Source: Caprella mutica
Taxonomy: Eukaryota > Arthropoda > Malacostraca > Amphipoda > Caprellidae
Reading direction: 5' to 3'
Assembly: GCA_947561585.1 (NCBI GenBank)
Contig: CANNZV010000430.1
Span: forward strand, 372,001 to 436,000
Length of the DNA: 64,000 nucleotides
In this document: in pieces, positions 46,300 to 57,807 of the stretch
How positions within the stretch are numbered: position 1 is the stretch's first letter
Layout of the letters: each line of letters begins with the position of its first letter
Position numbers and translations under genes: made by a program
Notes under the pieces: generated by a model
Database searches by the model: none
Told to the model about the DNA's origin: nothing
What the model saw: only the letters and a program-made list of their open reading frames with translations

Positions 46300-46445
46300 T
46301 AAGATTTCGAAGATGGAAGCCACTAACTAGATTGTAGTAGTAACACTATTACAAATTTATAATCATGTTCGAAATGATTTTTAAAATTAAATATATATTT
46401 TTTTAAATGAACTATATTTCTTTAAATTCCATTTTGGTATCTCAC

Positions 46446-46572
46446 TTTGAGCATATTGAGATGTGATGCCAGTGCTGCCTCTTCGGTAACATTCACGGGA
46501 GCACTAGTAAGGGCAGCACCTTCTGCTGCCCACTGGGATAAACTATCGTGCTGACTACCTTTGCCTGAAAGT
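46446..46572 (-). CDS. Dys: Dystrophin exon E12 (rod, 127 bp)
   Basis: The acceptor TTTCCCCCAG|ACT and donor CTCAAA|GTGAGA bound 127 bp, phase 2-0. Only phase 2 gives an open frame: a split Arg, then 'LSGKGSQHDSLSQWAAEGAA' and 'LTSAPVNVTEEAALASHLNM' plus 'LK'. 'DSLSQWAAEGAAL' resembles a spectrin helix A. The A at the last exon base makes the donor weaker than its neighbours. It is separated from E11 by a 7.2-kb intron. Confidence 0.85.
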
Positions 46573-48254
46573 CTGGGGGAAAAAACAGGGAGTTTTAATT
46601 TTTTCGTTTGTTTGAAGAAATATATTTTTCCATCGATTTTAAAATAATACTCTTTTACATTATATAAATAGATTGAAATAATAAAAACTCAACTTTTATT
46701 AATTATATTCAACATTTCTTGAAATAGGTATGGCGATTAAATTTAAAGATATTTAACCAATATTTTTCCATTAAAAACCTTAAAAATTGCAACCAAAAGT
46801 ATTCCCATTCATCACTACCATACTAGGCATTTTAAGTTTATTTTACTTTAGATTCGAAGCAGACCAAACATCTATTGTATACCAAATTATTTTAAATTCA
46901 AACATATTGTCAGAAAACCTAACCTTACCTATGTTCAATATTTTATTTTAAAAAAGGCTATATAGAATATGTTTTTTTATAAAGATATTTACTTTAACAT
47001 TTCATCATGTGTTTCAAATTTTTAATGTTTTCAGTAAAGTTTATCTTTGTATGTAGGTAGATATTTTTGTATATATTCTAAGATTTTATTTGTCACATAA
47101 GTACTAGCTTAAAGGAGTTGCTCCCTTTTTAATAGTGTTCAAAGAGCATATTTTGTACCAATTAAGTTCTGCGAGTAGTACAATAATAAATAAACAATTG
47201 TTTTCTGTTGGTCCATTCAGCGGGCACTCACAAATAAACTCATCGAATTTGTCTAGATTTTTACTCTCGTGTGTTTATTCCATATTTATTTTGAAATAAA
47301 ATAGTTTTTCTTAGCAAACTCATATTTTTATTGTATTTTCCATTGATTATTTAAAAGACAACAATGTCTGTTATTTACTGTGATGTAGCGCCTAAGTTTT
47401 TATTATACAGAGAAAAATGTTTTTTAACACTATGTATTTGTTGATCATGATGTCGTAGGGCAATATTTGAAGAAATAAAATAGATTTTTTTATATTATTA
47501 TGATTTTAATTTTTACAAGTGTGGAAAAATAGGGCCGGGTGAATTCCTGTGAAAGGAAAAAATTGAATATGTGAAAGGAAATAGATAATACAGGTAAAGC
47601 TCTAACAGCGGACGATCTTTTAACGTACACAACCACAAAAATTGTGTGTTCTAACAGACTGCAGATCGCTATAACGACCTCTTTAGATTATATTGTTTAA
47701 TATACTTTTTTATCCATCTACCAAGTATCTAGTCAAACATTTAATATAATTAAAGGTACTAAAATTTACAAAATTGCAATCAACACTTTAATCTAATGTT
47801 TTCAGATTTTAAGTATTTTGATCAAGTTACCCTTTCCCTATAAATTTTCTTTGATTAGAAAAGTTCTATAGAAAATAAAAAGTGGTGTAACTATTCTATA
47901 TCATATTATAGTTAAAGTCGTAAATACCTTATTATTTTGTACATTTATATAAATAAGTTATTTAAATATTAAAGGATTTTCATTAAAATGTTCCTTTAAT
48001 AATAATCTGAGATTGTATACCTTCGTTAGCGTTTCTTTGAAATGCTGGTAAAGAAAACTTACAAAGTTTAAATCCTCAACTTACAACGAACGCTGATTGG
48101 CATTGAGGACACTTTTCTGGTACATTTTTTGTACCACGAGCTTTAGTTGCACTTTTTAAAAATATGCTCATTTATGTTCTAAAAATGTTGAAAATATTCC
48201 AGACGTTTCAAAATTACCAATTTTTTTATATTAAAATTCAAACTCTATCTCAAA
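46573..48254. other. AT-rich intron stretch
   Basis: 46610-46740 resembles part of the 48.3-49.4-kb palindrome (ACTCTTTTACATTATATAAA, TTCAACATTTCTTGAAAT). Nothing else recognised. Confidence 0.45.
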
Positions 48255-49395
48255 GATTACAATTAAAATGTGAATAATAACCAGTATTCCATTTTTTCGT
48301 TCCTCAATACGAACTAAAGATTTCAGTCTAGGAAAAAGGCATCACAAGCGGCACGTGTCCTGTTCTTGTGGAATTGCTTCCTATTCTACTAGTAAATTTT
48401 CTTCCATGGAGTTTGAAAATAAAAAAAATAAGCAGGTACCAATTTGGACAGAACAAAAATGTATATTTTTCAACATTTTAGTAAAATACATACCAAACAA
48501 ACGTATAAAAATAATACTTTTACATTATAAACATGATTGAAATAAGATAAACTTAACATCTATTAAATATATACGATTTATTCAACATTTCTTGAAATTG
48601 GTAGTAAAAGAAGTATTTGGACAGATGTAGAAAGAATGATTTATATTCAATTGGACCAGTTCATGGAAATACTTTACCGGAATTTTTCACGCTTTTCCAT
48701 TGCAATTGTCTGTAATTGGTGCAGAAAAATTAATTTTTATGTGGACGCTACTCATGCTCTGATTTGAAATTTTACACATTTTTTTTGGGGGGAGGAGGGG
48801 GTTCATGTCTGGTGATTGGTTGGATCAATTTAAAACATGAATTCTTCTATATACTTCTATATAGTTGTCATCGCAGTAAGTTTTGTATCAATGACCTGCT
48901 GGAACCATCAATCATCAGACAATCTCATTTTCTCCACAGACTATAGTAGGTTGTTTACAAAATATTCCTGTATTTAGCTCCATTAATTCTTCAGTCGACT
49001 GTTTCTATTGTCCAAACCATTCTTTCTACATCTGTCCAAATACTTCATTTACTACCTTTTTCAAGAAATGGTGAATAAATCGTATCTCTTTTATGAATCT
49101 TAATTTTATCTTATTATTTCAATCTATTTATATAACGTAAAAAAGTATTATTCTATAAGTTTGTTTGGTATGAATTTTACCAAAATGTTGAAAAAATAAA
49201 CATGTTCGTTCTCTGCAAATACTTGAATTGTATTTTCAACCTCCAGGAAAGCAAATTTACTAGTAGAATGGGAAGCTATTCCACAACAGGACAAGTGCCT
49301 CTTGTGATGCATTCTTCCTAGACTGAAATCTTTAGTTCGTATTGAGGAACGAAAAAATGGAATACTGATTATTATTCACATTTTAATAATATTCT
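48255..49395. mobile_element. 1.14-kb foldback element with ~450-bp arms
   Basis: Left arm AATTAAAATGTGAATAATAA...GTTCCTCAATACGAACTAAA...TACTAGTAAATTT; the right arm repeats these in inverse order (AAATTTACTAGTAG...TTAGTTCGTATTGAGGAAC...TTATTCACATTTTAAT). The centre (about 48710-48950) is unpaired. No transposase frame. Confidence 0.85.
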
Positions 49396-50105
49396 TTTCC
49401 TTTTCTTTCGAAATGCACCTAGCCTAAATGAAGAATTTTGCAGTTTTGTAATATTTACAGTTTTTTAGATTACATTTTTTTGCCATTTTCAAAATTCAGG
49501 TTTTCAAATTTTAGTTTTTTCAACATAAATTTCAATTCTTCTTGATTAATTTTAATAAAACAGTTACTTCAATTTTCACCATTTAAATTTTAACACAAAT
49601 AATTTTTTTAATCTAAATAAAAAAATTCTTTTTTACATCCAATTTATTCAAAATTTGAATTTCAACTCTAAATTTATATAACTTCTTTCACATACAATAA
49701 ATTTCCATTAAAAAAAATTATCAACATAAAATTTTATATTTATTCCAGAAAATTAATATATTTGCTACTTAAAATTAGGTTTCTTCCACATTATGCAGTT
49801 TTCCATTTCAAAATATAACTTTTCCCACAAAAAGTTAGTTCTTTCCCACACAAAATTCCATTTATCTACAAAAAAATATTTTTTATCCACATATATTGCA
49901 ATGTTTCCATAAAATTAAATTTTTCTGTTTCAAAATTAAAATTATTATCAAAGGTAAATTTTCATTTTACCATTTAAAAATAACGTTTACTTCTACTCCA
50001 TTCTATTATTAATTACTTGAGGACATTTTTTTTTTCATTTTCTGTCATTCTTCTACTCTATTTTTCATAACTGGATGACATATATTTTTATTCTCCAATC
50101 TTGAC
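49396..50105. other. AT-rich, T-rich intron stretch
   Basis: Low complexity, no feature. Confidence 0.45.
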
Positions 50106-50578
50106 TTTATTTACCCAATAGTAATGTTTCTATGGCAATGTAGTAACAACATTGCCCCAATATTATTACAACATTGCACCAATATTGTTACGCCATTGCC
50201 CCAATATTGTAACAACATTGCCCCAATATTGTAACAACATTGCACCAATATTGTTACGCCATTGCCCCAATATTGTAACAACATTGCCCCAATATTGTTA
50301 CGCCATTGCCCCAATATTGTTACAACGTTGCCCCAATATTGTTACAACGTTGCCCCAATATTGTACCAACACTGTTATAACATTGCCCCAATATTTTTAC
50401 AATATTGCACTAATATTGGTCCAATATTTTTACACCATTGCCCCAATATTGATACAACACTGTCCCAATATTATTACAACATTGTACCAACATTGCCCCA
50501 CTATTATTCATCAATATGTTTTTTGTTCTTTCACTGTTACAACATTGCCCCAATATTCTCTGCTACCTGAGTAGCTAG
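50106..50578. repeat. ~22-bp repeats (AACATTGCCCCAATATTGTT) within a GTAGCA-ended element
   Basis: About 18 imperfect copies, spacing 16-22 bp, between AATAGTAATGTTTC and CTCTGCTACCTGAG. Frames on both strands are artefacts. Confidence 0.88.
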
Positions 50579-50708
50579 AACTAACCTACACAACTCTATG
50601 CACATGTTAGTAAAACAAAACACAGACAGAATTATAAGGTATTTATTAGAGAAAAGACACCTCAAATCACAGCCAGTTTAGTACAGAGAAAAGAATCATG
50701 CGGAATAG

Positions 50709-50995
50709 ATCTTTGGTAAACCTTAGTAAACTTTAGGTAAACCTTAGTAAACTTTAGGTAAACCTTAGTAAACTTTAGGTAAACCTTAGTAAACTTTAGG
50801 TAAACCTTAGTAAACTTTAGTAAAGTTTCGGTAAACTTTAGTAAAGTTTTAGTAAAGTTTAAGTAGACCTTGGGTAAACCTTAGTAAACTTTAGGTAAAC
50901 CTTAGTAAACTTTAGGTAAACCTTAGTAAACTTTAGGTAAACCTTAGTAAACTTAAGGTAAACCTTAGCAAACTTTTAGTAAACCTTTGGTATAA
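50709..50995. repeat. 21-bp tandem repeat (TAAACCTTAGTAAACTTTAG+G)
   Basis: About 13 copies with slippage in the middle. Both GTAAAC and TTTAG motifs recur on the plus strand only. Confidence 0.94.
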
Positions 50996-51028
50996 CTATC
51001 ACCCACATCGTAAGTAGCATGCAGATGT

Positions 51029-52089
51029 GATAGGGTGAGTTCCAAGTTATCGAACGGTTCAACATTTTCAATCAGGAAAAAAAATTCGTTATTTTAAATT
51101 TTACCCATGACAAAATTTAAAAAATATTTAAATAATTTAATTTATTCAAAATAATATGATTAAAATGTTTAACTGTTCGTTAACTAGGAATTTACCCAAG
51201 AAATGAGCGTTTCAATCGATTAAAAGTAATGACAAGAAATATAAATAGGTATTTAGAACCTAATTTATAGCTTTAAATGTTAAATAAAACATTATTAATT
51301 TAATAATAGAGTTTAGAAAACAATTTAAATGAGTTCACCATAAATCAACTAGGGAATATAATCACAATTTTTGTAATTTACAAATCTTTAAAAAAAGAGT
51401 TACTGAGAAGGTATGAAATAGAGAATAGCAAACTACAAGTGAAATAATTACAGTTACACTGAGTAGGGTAGGTTAGGAGTTATCGAACAATTCCACCTTT
51501 TCGATCATGTGAGAAAAAAGTAGATTTACCCAATTTTAACATTTTTTTAAATGGTATCCATGATACTCGCAGGTATCATGTTTTCAGTTATGATTGAAAA
51601 TGAGGAACTGATTGATAATTCAGAACTTGTCCTATATAGAAAGTATTAATAAAAAATGAATAGGGTAAGTTACGAATTATCGGTCAGTACTTCATCCTCG
51701 GTCATATGAGAAAAAACAATATAAAAATTGTTACTATTAGATAGCACTGTGTAATAATAACAATTTTTATATTGTTTTATCTTATATGACCGAAGATGTA
51801 GTACCGACCGCTAATTCGTAACTTACCTTAGAGTTTATATACCATTTAGTAACTTCTAGATAATCAAATAAATAATCATTGAAGAACATAGATTAAGACA
51901 ATAAAAAAATAGTGAATAATCATAATAAGGGTTGTGACAATATGCTTTTAAAATCATAGAAAAATATTATAGACGGAGAGAATTTAAGAGTATTGAATGG
52001 TTCTACACCAGCGGTATATAGTATTCGATACCATTTCATTTCGTACGTGATATTCTCTATGATTTTAAAAGCATATTGACACAACCCTA
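51029..52089. mobile_element. Cluster of four short MITEs
   Basis: 51029-51195, 51465-51640 and 51660-51831 belong to the GAGTTATCGAACGGTT family; the third is an almost perfect palindrome (TAAGTTACGAATTATCGGTC / GACCGCTAATTCGTAACTTA). 51930-52089 is copy 2 of the TTGTGACAATATGC family. Confidence 0.82.
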
Positions 52090-52619
52090 ATAATAATCAA
52101 GTTTATCTTTTTTTACTATTCTTATTATCTATGAAAAAAATATTAAAAGAAATTATAGCAATTAATAGAAAATAATCATTAATTAATATTTAACGTTATA
52201 ATTAATTTATATTTAACGTTATAATTAAATTAGAATTGTAATTGTAATTTATTTAATAATTTTACTTACCTTTAGACTTATGAAAGCATGTAAATGCAAA
52301 TTATTATTTGAGTAGTTATATTATTTAATAATAAAAAAGAAACGTTCTAAATAAAAACTAAAACAATGACTATTTTCAAATTTACAAAGTTATGCTTTAG
52401 GTAGTTTTAATTATTTAATTATAGCCAATTAAAATAATTAATTGAACAAAAACTTAGGTAGTTAATCAGAATATATTTTTTAAATAAATAAAACATTCTG
52501 ATACATTATTATTTAATAAATCTAATTGTTTTATTTCAATTTATTAAAAAAGAGAAGTAAAGTTAGTTAGAAACTTGAAGTCATTGAAAACCCATGCATA
52601 TTATATAGGGCAAGCACTC
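52090..52619. other. AT-rich intron stretch
   Basis: No feature seen. Confidence 0.45.
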
Positions 52620-52761
52620 TGTTGTTGAACATACTCAGTTACCGAGCTATCTATGTCTGTCTATACTATCAATATTATTTACCTATCTATATCTGTACTA
52701 TCAATGCTCTTACTATTTATCTACCTATCTATTCTGCACTATTGATATCTATGAAACTATC
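52620..52761 (-). repeat. Outer part of the E11 donor-region array
   Basis: Degenerate ~30-bp units (TTTACCTATCTATATCTGTA-like on plus), cut off from 53526-53738 by a Tigger-like element. Confidence 0.7.
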
Positions 52762-52763
52762 TA

Positions 52764-53523
52764 CAGGCATCCCCCGCTTTAGTTACCAAATCACGACTCG
52801 CTTTAGTAACCTTACCAAACGGTAACTAAAGCGAATAAAAGTAACAAGAAATTTATAATGGTCACTCCTCGATTCTATATCTCATTTTCTATCAGTTATA
52901 GAAAAAAAATGATTTAGAGTTATTAGAGTACTACGTATATAAGCATATTATTAATAATATACAGTCTTTCATTTCTTGTGACTGTGACGAAAAAATTTAA
53001 AGTCGTGCATTTATTAAATGTTTTAAAATCCATCCATTGCTTAACTCTCACTCAGTATAGATGAGTAATTAGTAGATACTTAGACTTCTATAATTATTGT
53101 TCTACATTTAACAAACCGCAATTTTATGCTCTATGAAATATTTTTTGTAGTAGGGTACTAAGTTCCAAGTTATTGGTTGGTTCTACAATTTCGGACACGT
53201 CAGAAAAGAAAATATTATAATTATTATTTAATTTCTATTCTAATTGGTATCATGGATACCAATTGAAATAAAAGTTAAATAATAATTATTATATAAAGAT
53301 TCACGGAACTTACTCTAAAATAGGACATGTTGAATTTCTGAACCAACTGCTTCTGATTACCTCATCTGGATCATAATTTGATGTGTTTTTTAGTTACCGT
53401 GAAATAATCACAAAAAATTGTCTTCGTTTTCTAAGTTTACGAACGGTTCTTATTTCGAATCATGACTCGAAATAAGAACAACTTTTACTAAAGTGAGTTG
53501 TACTTAAAGGCGAGGCTTGCCTG
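52764..53523. mobile_element. Tigger-like (IS630-type) non-autonomous element
   Basis: Ends CAGGCATCCCCCGCTTTAGT and (inverse) CAGGCAAGCCTCGCCTTTAA, TA on both sides (52762-52763, 53524-53525), 760 bp. A GAGTTATCGAACGGTT-family MITE (53154-53310) is nested inside. No transposase frame. Confidence 0.82.
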
Positions 53524-53525
53524 TA

Positions 53526-53738
53526 TTTCTGTACTAGCTATTAATACTTACAGAGCTACCTAGCTATTTATTTCTGCACTTTTAACATTTACCTATCTAT
53601 TTGCGTACTATTACTATTTACCTATATAAGCCTGTACTATTACTACTTTAACTATCTTTTTCTGTACTACTAATATGTAACTATCAATGTATTTTTGTAC
53701 TATTAATATTTACCTATCTATTCTGTACTATTACATAC
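53526..53738 (-). repeat. Degenerate ~30-bp array starting at the E11 donor
   Basis: On the minus strand the donor region GTATGTAATAGTACAGAATA is followed by AGATAGGTAAATAT. Versions of TAATAGTACA and ATAGGTAAAT recur about seven times. Confidence 0.78.
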
Positions 53739-53882
53739 CTTTCCCTCCTGCTGGCCAGTGCTCTCAGAAAAGTTCTCCATTCCTCCAGTACAGTGTCCAG
53801 AGAACCTTGAACCTCACCGTGAACGGAAGGGGGCAAACCAGACAGGAGTCGTGACCCCCAGAGGGAAACACCCTCACTCACC
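53739..53882 (-). CDS. Dys: Dystrophin exon E11 (rod, 144 bp)
   Basis: The acceptor CTCTCCACAG|GGT and donor GAAAG|GTATGT bound 144 bp, phase 2-2. It encodes 'VSEGVSLWGSRLLSGLPPSV' then 'HGEVQGSLDTVLEEWRTFLR' and 'ALASRRE'. 'LDTVLEEWRTF' is a good spectrin helix-C motif. It is flanked on both sides by tandem arrays: the E-box-containing 24/25-bp array 5' of the acceptor, and a degenerate ~30-bp donor-containing array 3' of the donor. Confidence 0.9.
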
Positions 53883-53904
53883 CTGTGGAGAGAGAACACG
53901 TCTC

Positions 53905-54560
53905 AAAACAAGTGGTGAATGATGGGGTAAACACGTGGTGAATGATGGGGTAAACACATGTGGTGAATGATGGGGTAAACACATGTGGTGAATGATGGGG
54001 TAAACACACGTGGTGAATGATGGGGTAAACACACATGGTGAATGATGGGGTAAACACACATGGTGAATGATGGGGTAAACACACATGGTGAATGATGGGG
54101 TAAACACACGTGGTGAATGATGGGGTAAACACACGTGGTGAATGATGGGGTAAACACACATGGTGAATGATGGGGTAAACACACATGGTGAATGATGGGG
54201 TAAACACACATGGTGAATGATGGGGTAAACACACGTGGTGAATGATGGGGTAAACACACATGGTGAATGATGGGGTAAACACACATGGTGAATGATGGGG
54301 TAAACACACATGGTGAATGATGGGGTAAACACACGTGGTGAATGATGGGGTAAACACACGTGGTGAATGATGGGGTAAACACACGTGGTGAATGATGGGG
54401 TAAACACACGTGGTGAATGATGGGGTAAACACACGTGGTGAATGATGGGGTAAACACACGTGGTGAATGATGGGGTAAACACACGTGGTGAATAATGGGG
54501 GAAAACACACGTGGTGAATAATGGGGTAAACACACGTGGTGAATGATGGGTAAACACACG
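53905..54560. repeat. 25-bp tandem array (TGGTGAATGATGGGGTAAAC+ACACR)
   Basis: About 26 copies. Roughly half have CACACGTGG (an E-box), the rest CACACATGG or CACATGTGG. Frames up to 258 codons are artefacts. Confidence 0.96.
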
Positions 54561-55670
54561 TGGTTAATAATGGGGGAAAACACGTGGTTAATAATGGGGG
54601 AAAACACGTGGTTAATAATGGGGGAAAACAAGTGGTTAATAATGGGGGAAAACAAGTGGTTAATAATGGGGGAAAACACGTGGTTAATAATGGGGGAAAC
54701 ACGTGGTTAATAATGGGGGGAAACACGTGGTTAATAATGGGGGAAAACACGTGGTTAATAATGGGGGAAAACACGTGGTTAATAATGGGGGAAAACACGT
54801 GGTTAATAATGGGGGAAAACACGTGGTTAATAATGGGGGAAAACACGTGGTTAATAATGGGGGAAAACACGTGGTTAATAATGGGGGAAAACACGTGGTT
54901 AATAATGGGGGGAAACACGTGGTTAATAATGGGGGGAAACACGTGGTTAATAATGGGGGAAAACACGTGGTTAATAATGGGGGGAAACACGTGGTTAATA
55001 ATGGGGGAAAACACGTGGTTAATAATGGGGGAAAACACGTGGTTAATAATGGGGGAAAACACGTGGTTAATAATGGGGGAAAACACGTGGTTAATAATGG
55101 GGGGAAACACGTGGTTAATAATGGGGGAAAACACGTGGTTAATAATGGGGGGAAACACGTGGTTAATAATGGGGGGAAACACGTGGTTAATAATGGGGGA
55201 AAACACGTGGTTAATAATGGGGGGAAACACGTGGTTAATAATGGGGGAAAACACGTGGTTAATAATGGGGGAAAACACGTGGTTAATAATGGGGGAAAAC
55301 ACGTGGTTAATAATGGGGGAAAACACGTGGTTAATAATGGGGGGAAACACGTGGTTAATAATGGGGGAAAACACGTGGTTAATAATGGGGGAAAACACGT
55401 GGTTAATAATGGGGGAAAACACGTGGTTAATAATGGGGGAAAACACGTGGTTAATAATGGGGGGAAACACGTGGTTAATAATGGGGGAAAACACGTGGTT
55501 AATAATGGGGGGAAACACGTGGTTAATAATGGGGGGAAACACGTGGTTAATAATGGGGGAAACACGTGGTGAATAATGGGGGAAAACACGTGGTGAATAA
55601 TGGGGGAAAACACGTGGTGAATAATGGGTGAAAACACGTGGTTAATAATGGGGGGAAACACATGGTTATC
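54561..55670. repeat. 24-bp tandem array (CACGTGGTTAATAATGGGGG+AAAA)
   Basis: About 46 copies; almost every unit has CACGTG. Related to the preceding 25-bp array, so the two form one 1.75-kb region. The 8-residue frames (up to 554 codons) on both strands are artefacts. Confidence 0.97.
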
Positions 55671-55709
55671 GATGGGAAAAAGACTGCTTGGCAAGCAGCT
55701 GGTAGGTAC

Positions 55710-55980
55710 TAAATTATTCTGATATCAGTTCAATAAATGGTTTCAATACCTAACTAAATAAAATTTTATTTCATTCAGTTCAAAATATTGAAGTAAAATC
55801 GGAGTCAGGGATAATAATAATTATTACATAAATTGAACTACCATTAGTGAACATAAAATTGATATACCATTTTATATAGCTAGTAAAAATAAAGTAGAAA
55901 AAAAATAATGCAGTAAAAAAAAAAAATTATGTGAAAAAATGTAGCTAGTCATTTTTGACAGCACGCTTTCACTAGTTGAT
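55710..55980. mobile_element. Dispersed repeat, 'ACATAAAATTGATAT' family, copy 2
   Basis: ATTATTCTGATATCAGTTCA, AAAATATTGAAGTAAAATCG, TTACATAAATTGAACTACCA, TTTTTGACAGCACGC; matches 58700-58905. Confidence 0.82.
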
Positions 55981-56120
55981 ATAATATCTGCAAGATATAT
56001 AATATCATTCGGTTCTTGTTGTTGATATCATGCAGAATATAGCTAGCTACATTGAGTATATTTGCCCTTTTCTAACGGATATTAAGATGATAGAAAATGG
56101 TTCAAATATTAAACACTGAC

Positions 56121-56320
56121 CTGTGTTTTAGAGTGACTTGTTTTTCTAGTTCCTTTTGAGTGAGTCGTGCCTGCAGCAGTGACTCTGACTCACTCTCAGT
56201 GAGTCTGTGAGAAGCCTGAGTGAGCCATGCTCTGAAGGAGTCGATGTCTGACTCATTGGCTGAGTACTCTGCCTGGTGGTCCAGAAAAGAGGAACGCAAC
56301 GAACCGACAGCTCTGTTAGT
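56121..56320 (-). CDS. Dys: Dystrophin exon E10 (rod, 200 bp)
   Basis: The acceptor TTTTTTCAG|ACT and donor CACAG|GTCAGT bound 200 bp, phase 0-2. The peptide begins 'TNRAVGSLRSSFLDHQAEYS', continues 'DIDSFRAWLTQASHRLTESE', and ends 'LEKQVTLKH' plus a split Arg. 'FRAWLTQASHRL' is a clear spectrin helix A with its Trp-Leu pair. The split Arg codon (AG) is completed by the first G of E11. Confidence 0.9.
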
Positions 56321-56740
56321 CTGAAAAAAAAACTCGAAATTAAATCAATAGCTAGATCAAAATTTTTATAAAAATATGAAAAACTAGAAAATAATTTATG
56401 AAGACATTAGTGAATGAATTTAAAATGTTAAAAACAAATTTTCATAGGAAAAAACTAATTTTTAAAGGAAAAAAAAATGAAAAGTAAAAAACAAATTTTC
56501 AAAGGAAAAAAATAATAAATTGAAGAGAAATCAATATATGAAATTGAAAAAAAGTAGAAAAATAATTAGCCAATGGAAAAATTAGAAAATAGCTAAATCT
56601 AAAATTGAACAAAAAAATTCAGTTCAAAATTAAATCAATAAATAGAATTTAAATAATTTTTAAAATAGCTATCAAAAAACTAGCTAGCTAATATGTGGAA
56701 AAAGAAAATAAAGGGAATATATATTAGATAGAGCCTTTTC
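56321..56740. other. A-rich intron stretch 5' of E10
   Basis: Low-complexity AAAAT/TTGAAAA patches; no feature. Confidence 0.45.
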
Positions 56741-57009
56741 CATTTCACCTCTTCATTTCCATTTTCACCATTTCCCCTCTTCATTTCCCTCTTTACCATT
56801 TCCTATCTTCATTTCCCTCTTTACCATTTCCCTCTTTACCATTTCCCTCTTTACCATTTCCTATCTTCATTTCCCTCTTTACCATTTCCTATCTTCATTT
56901 CCCTCTTTACCATTTCCCTCTTTACCATTTCCTATCTTCATTTCCCTCTTTACCATTTCCTATCTTCATTACCCTCTTTACCAATTCCTCTCTTCATTTC
57001 CCTCTTTAC
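56741..57009 (-). repeat. Tandem array starting at the E9 donor
   Basis: On the minus strand E9 ends CTCAG|GTAAAGAGGGAAATGAAG. GGTAAAGAGGGAAATG is repeated about 11 times, alternating with GAAGATAGGAAAT, so the intronic half of the donor recurs throughout. Confidence 0.9.
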
Positions 57010-57074
57010 CTGAGTCCATTCCTGTCTCAGACTGTCTATGGCTCTCCTCACTTGTTCCACCTGCGTGTTGTTAC
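57010..57074 (-). CDS. Dys: Dystrophin exon E9 (rod, 65 bp)
   Basis: The acceptor TGTTTCAG|GTA and donor ACTCAG|GTAAAG bound 65 bp, phase 1-0. After the split Gly it encodes 'NNTQVEQVRRAIDSLRQEWT' plus Gln; 'IDSLRQEW' is a helix-C-like motif with the conserved Trp. The intron that follows begins with a tandem array whose unit starts with the donor sequence (GGTAAAGAGGGAAATG), 56741-57009. Confidence 0.86.
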
Positions 57075-57642
57075 CTGAAACAAAACCCACTAGTGTAATG
57101 GCACCGTCAAAAATAACCTGTTACATTTTGATAGCAAATGCCACAGGTTAGAAGTAAAATATTAAAAATTAAATAATGACGTTTCATTGAATTTTTTTAT
57201 ATAGCTATTATGTAGCCACATAAATGAATTTTATATTTAATATTTTTAAGTTCACTTTGAAAATTGACATAATATTTTAATTGAAGTTGATAAAAGGAAT
57301 ATATTTAATAGATAGATACATCAAATAACTTTAGAGGTCACAACTCAATAGAAATGAGCATTAGCTAATTACCTTAAAGGTCATTTCCAAGGCAAGAGGG
57401 ATTTATTCATGGGATATTTCCTTAATATCCCAGGAATAAATCCTTCTTGCCTGGTTTAAGTCCGACTCATTATGAATAGAATGACCCGTTACTTTAATTT
57501 AATAATTATTTAACCTTTCAAGCATAGCTAGCTATTCTAAATTATTCTCATTCAAAATAACTGTTGAAGGATTTTTATGATACTTAGATATATATATTTA
57601 AATTAGCTCTATTTTATAATTTATGATAATAATTTGTCTCAC
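57075..57642. other. Intron between E8 and E9
   Basis: Contains the foldback GGCAAGAGGGATTTATTC...GAATAAATCCTTCTTGCC (57390-57454); otherwise AT-rich. Confidence 0.6.
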
Positions 57643-57727
57643 CACCAGCTGTCTTCATCGCCAAAGTCCTTTCTGTTTCTATAGAGTCTACACTTTTCTT
57701 AACTGCAGACAGACGGTCCTCGATATC
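57643..57727 (-). CDS. Dys: Dystrophin exon E8 (rod, 85 bp)
   Basis: The acceptor TTTTTTCAG|GAT and donor GGTG|GTGAGA bound 85 bp, phase 0-1. It encodes 'DIEDRLSAVKKSVDSIETER' then 'TLAMKTAG', followed by one base of a split Gly codon completed by E9. The charged heptad pattern fits a spectrin-repeat helix. The odd exon length is balanced by the 65-bp E9, which restores phase 0 and supports both calls. Confidence 0.86.
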
Positions 57728-57807
57728 CTGAAAAAAATTAAGGTTATTAGCAACCATTAAGTATGTAGGTTCAAGAATATTATTTCTTGCGGGTAATTTT
57801 TGTAGGT

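Noticed and set aside
53874..55694. Frames up to 554 codons over the E-box arrays
   Set aside because: 24/25-bp period artefacts open in many frames on both strands; only the 3' end overlaps the real exon E11.
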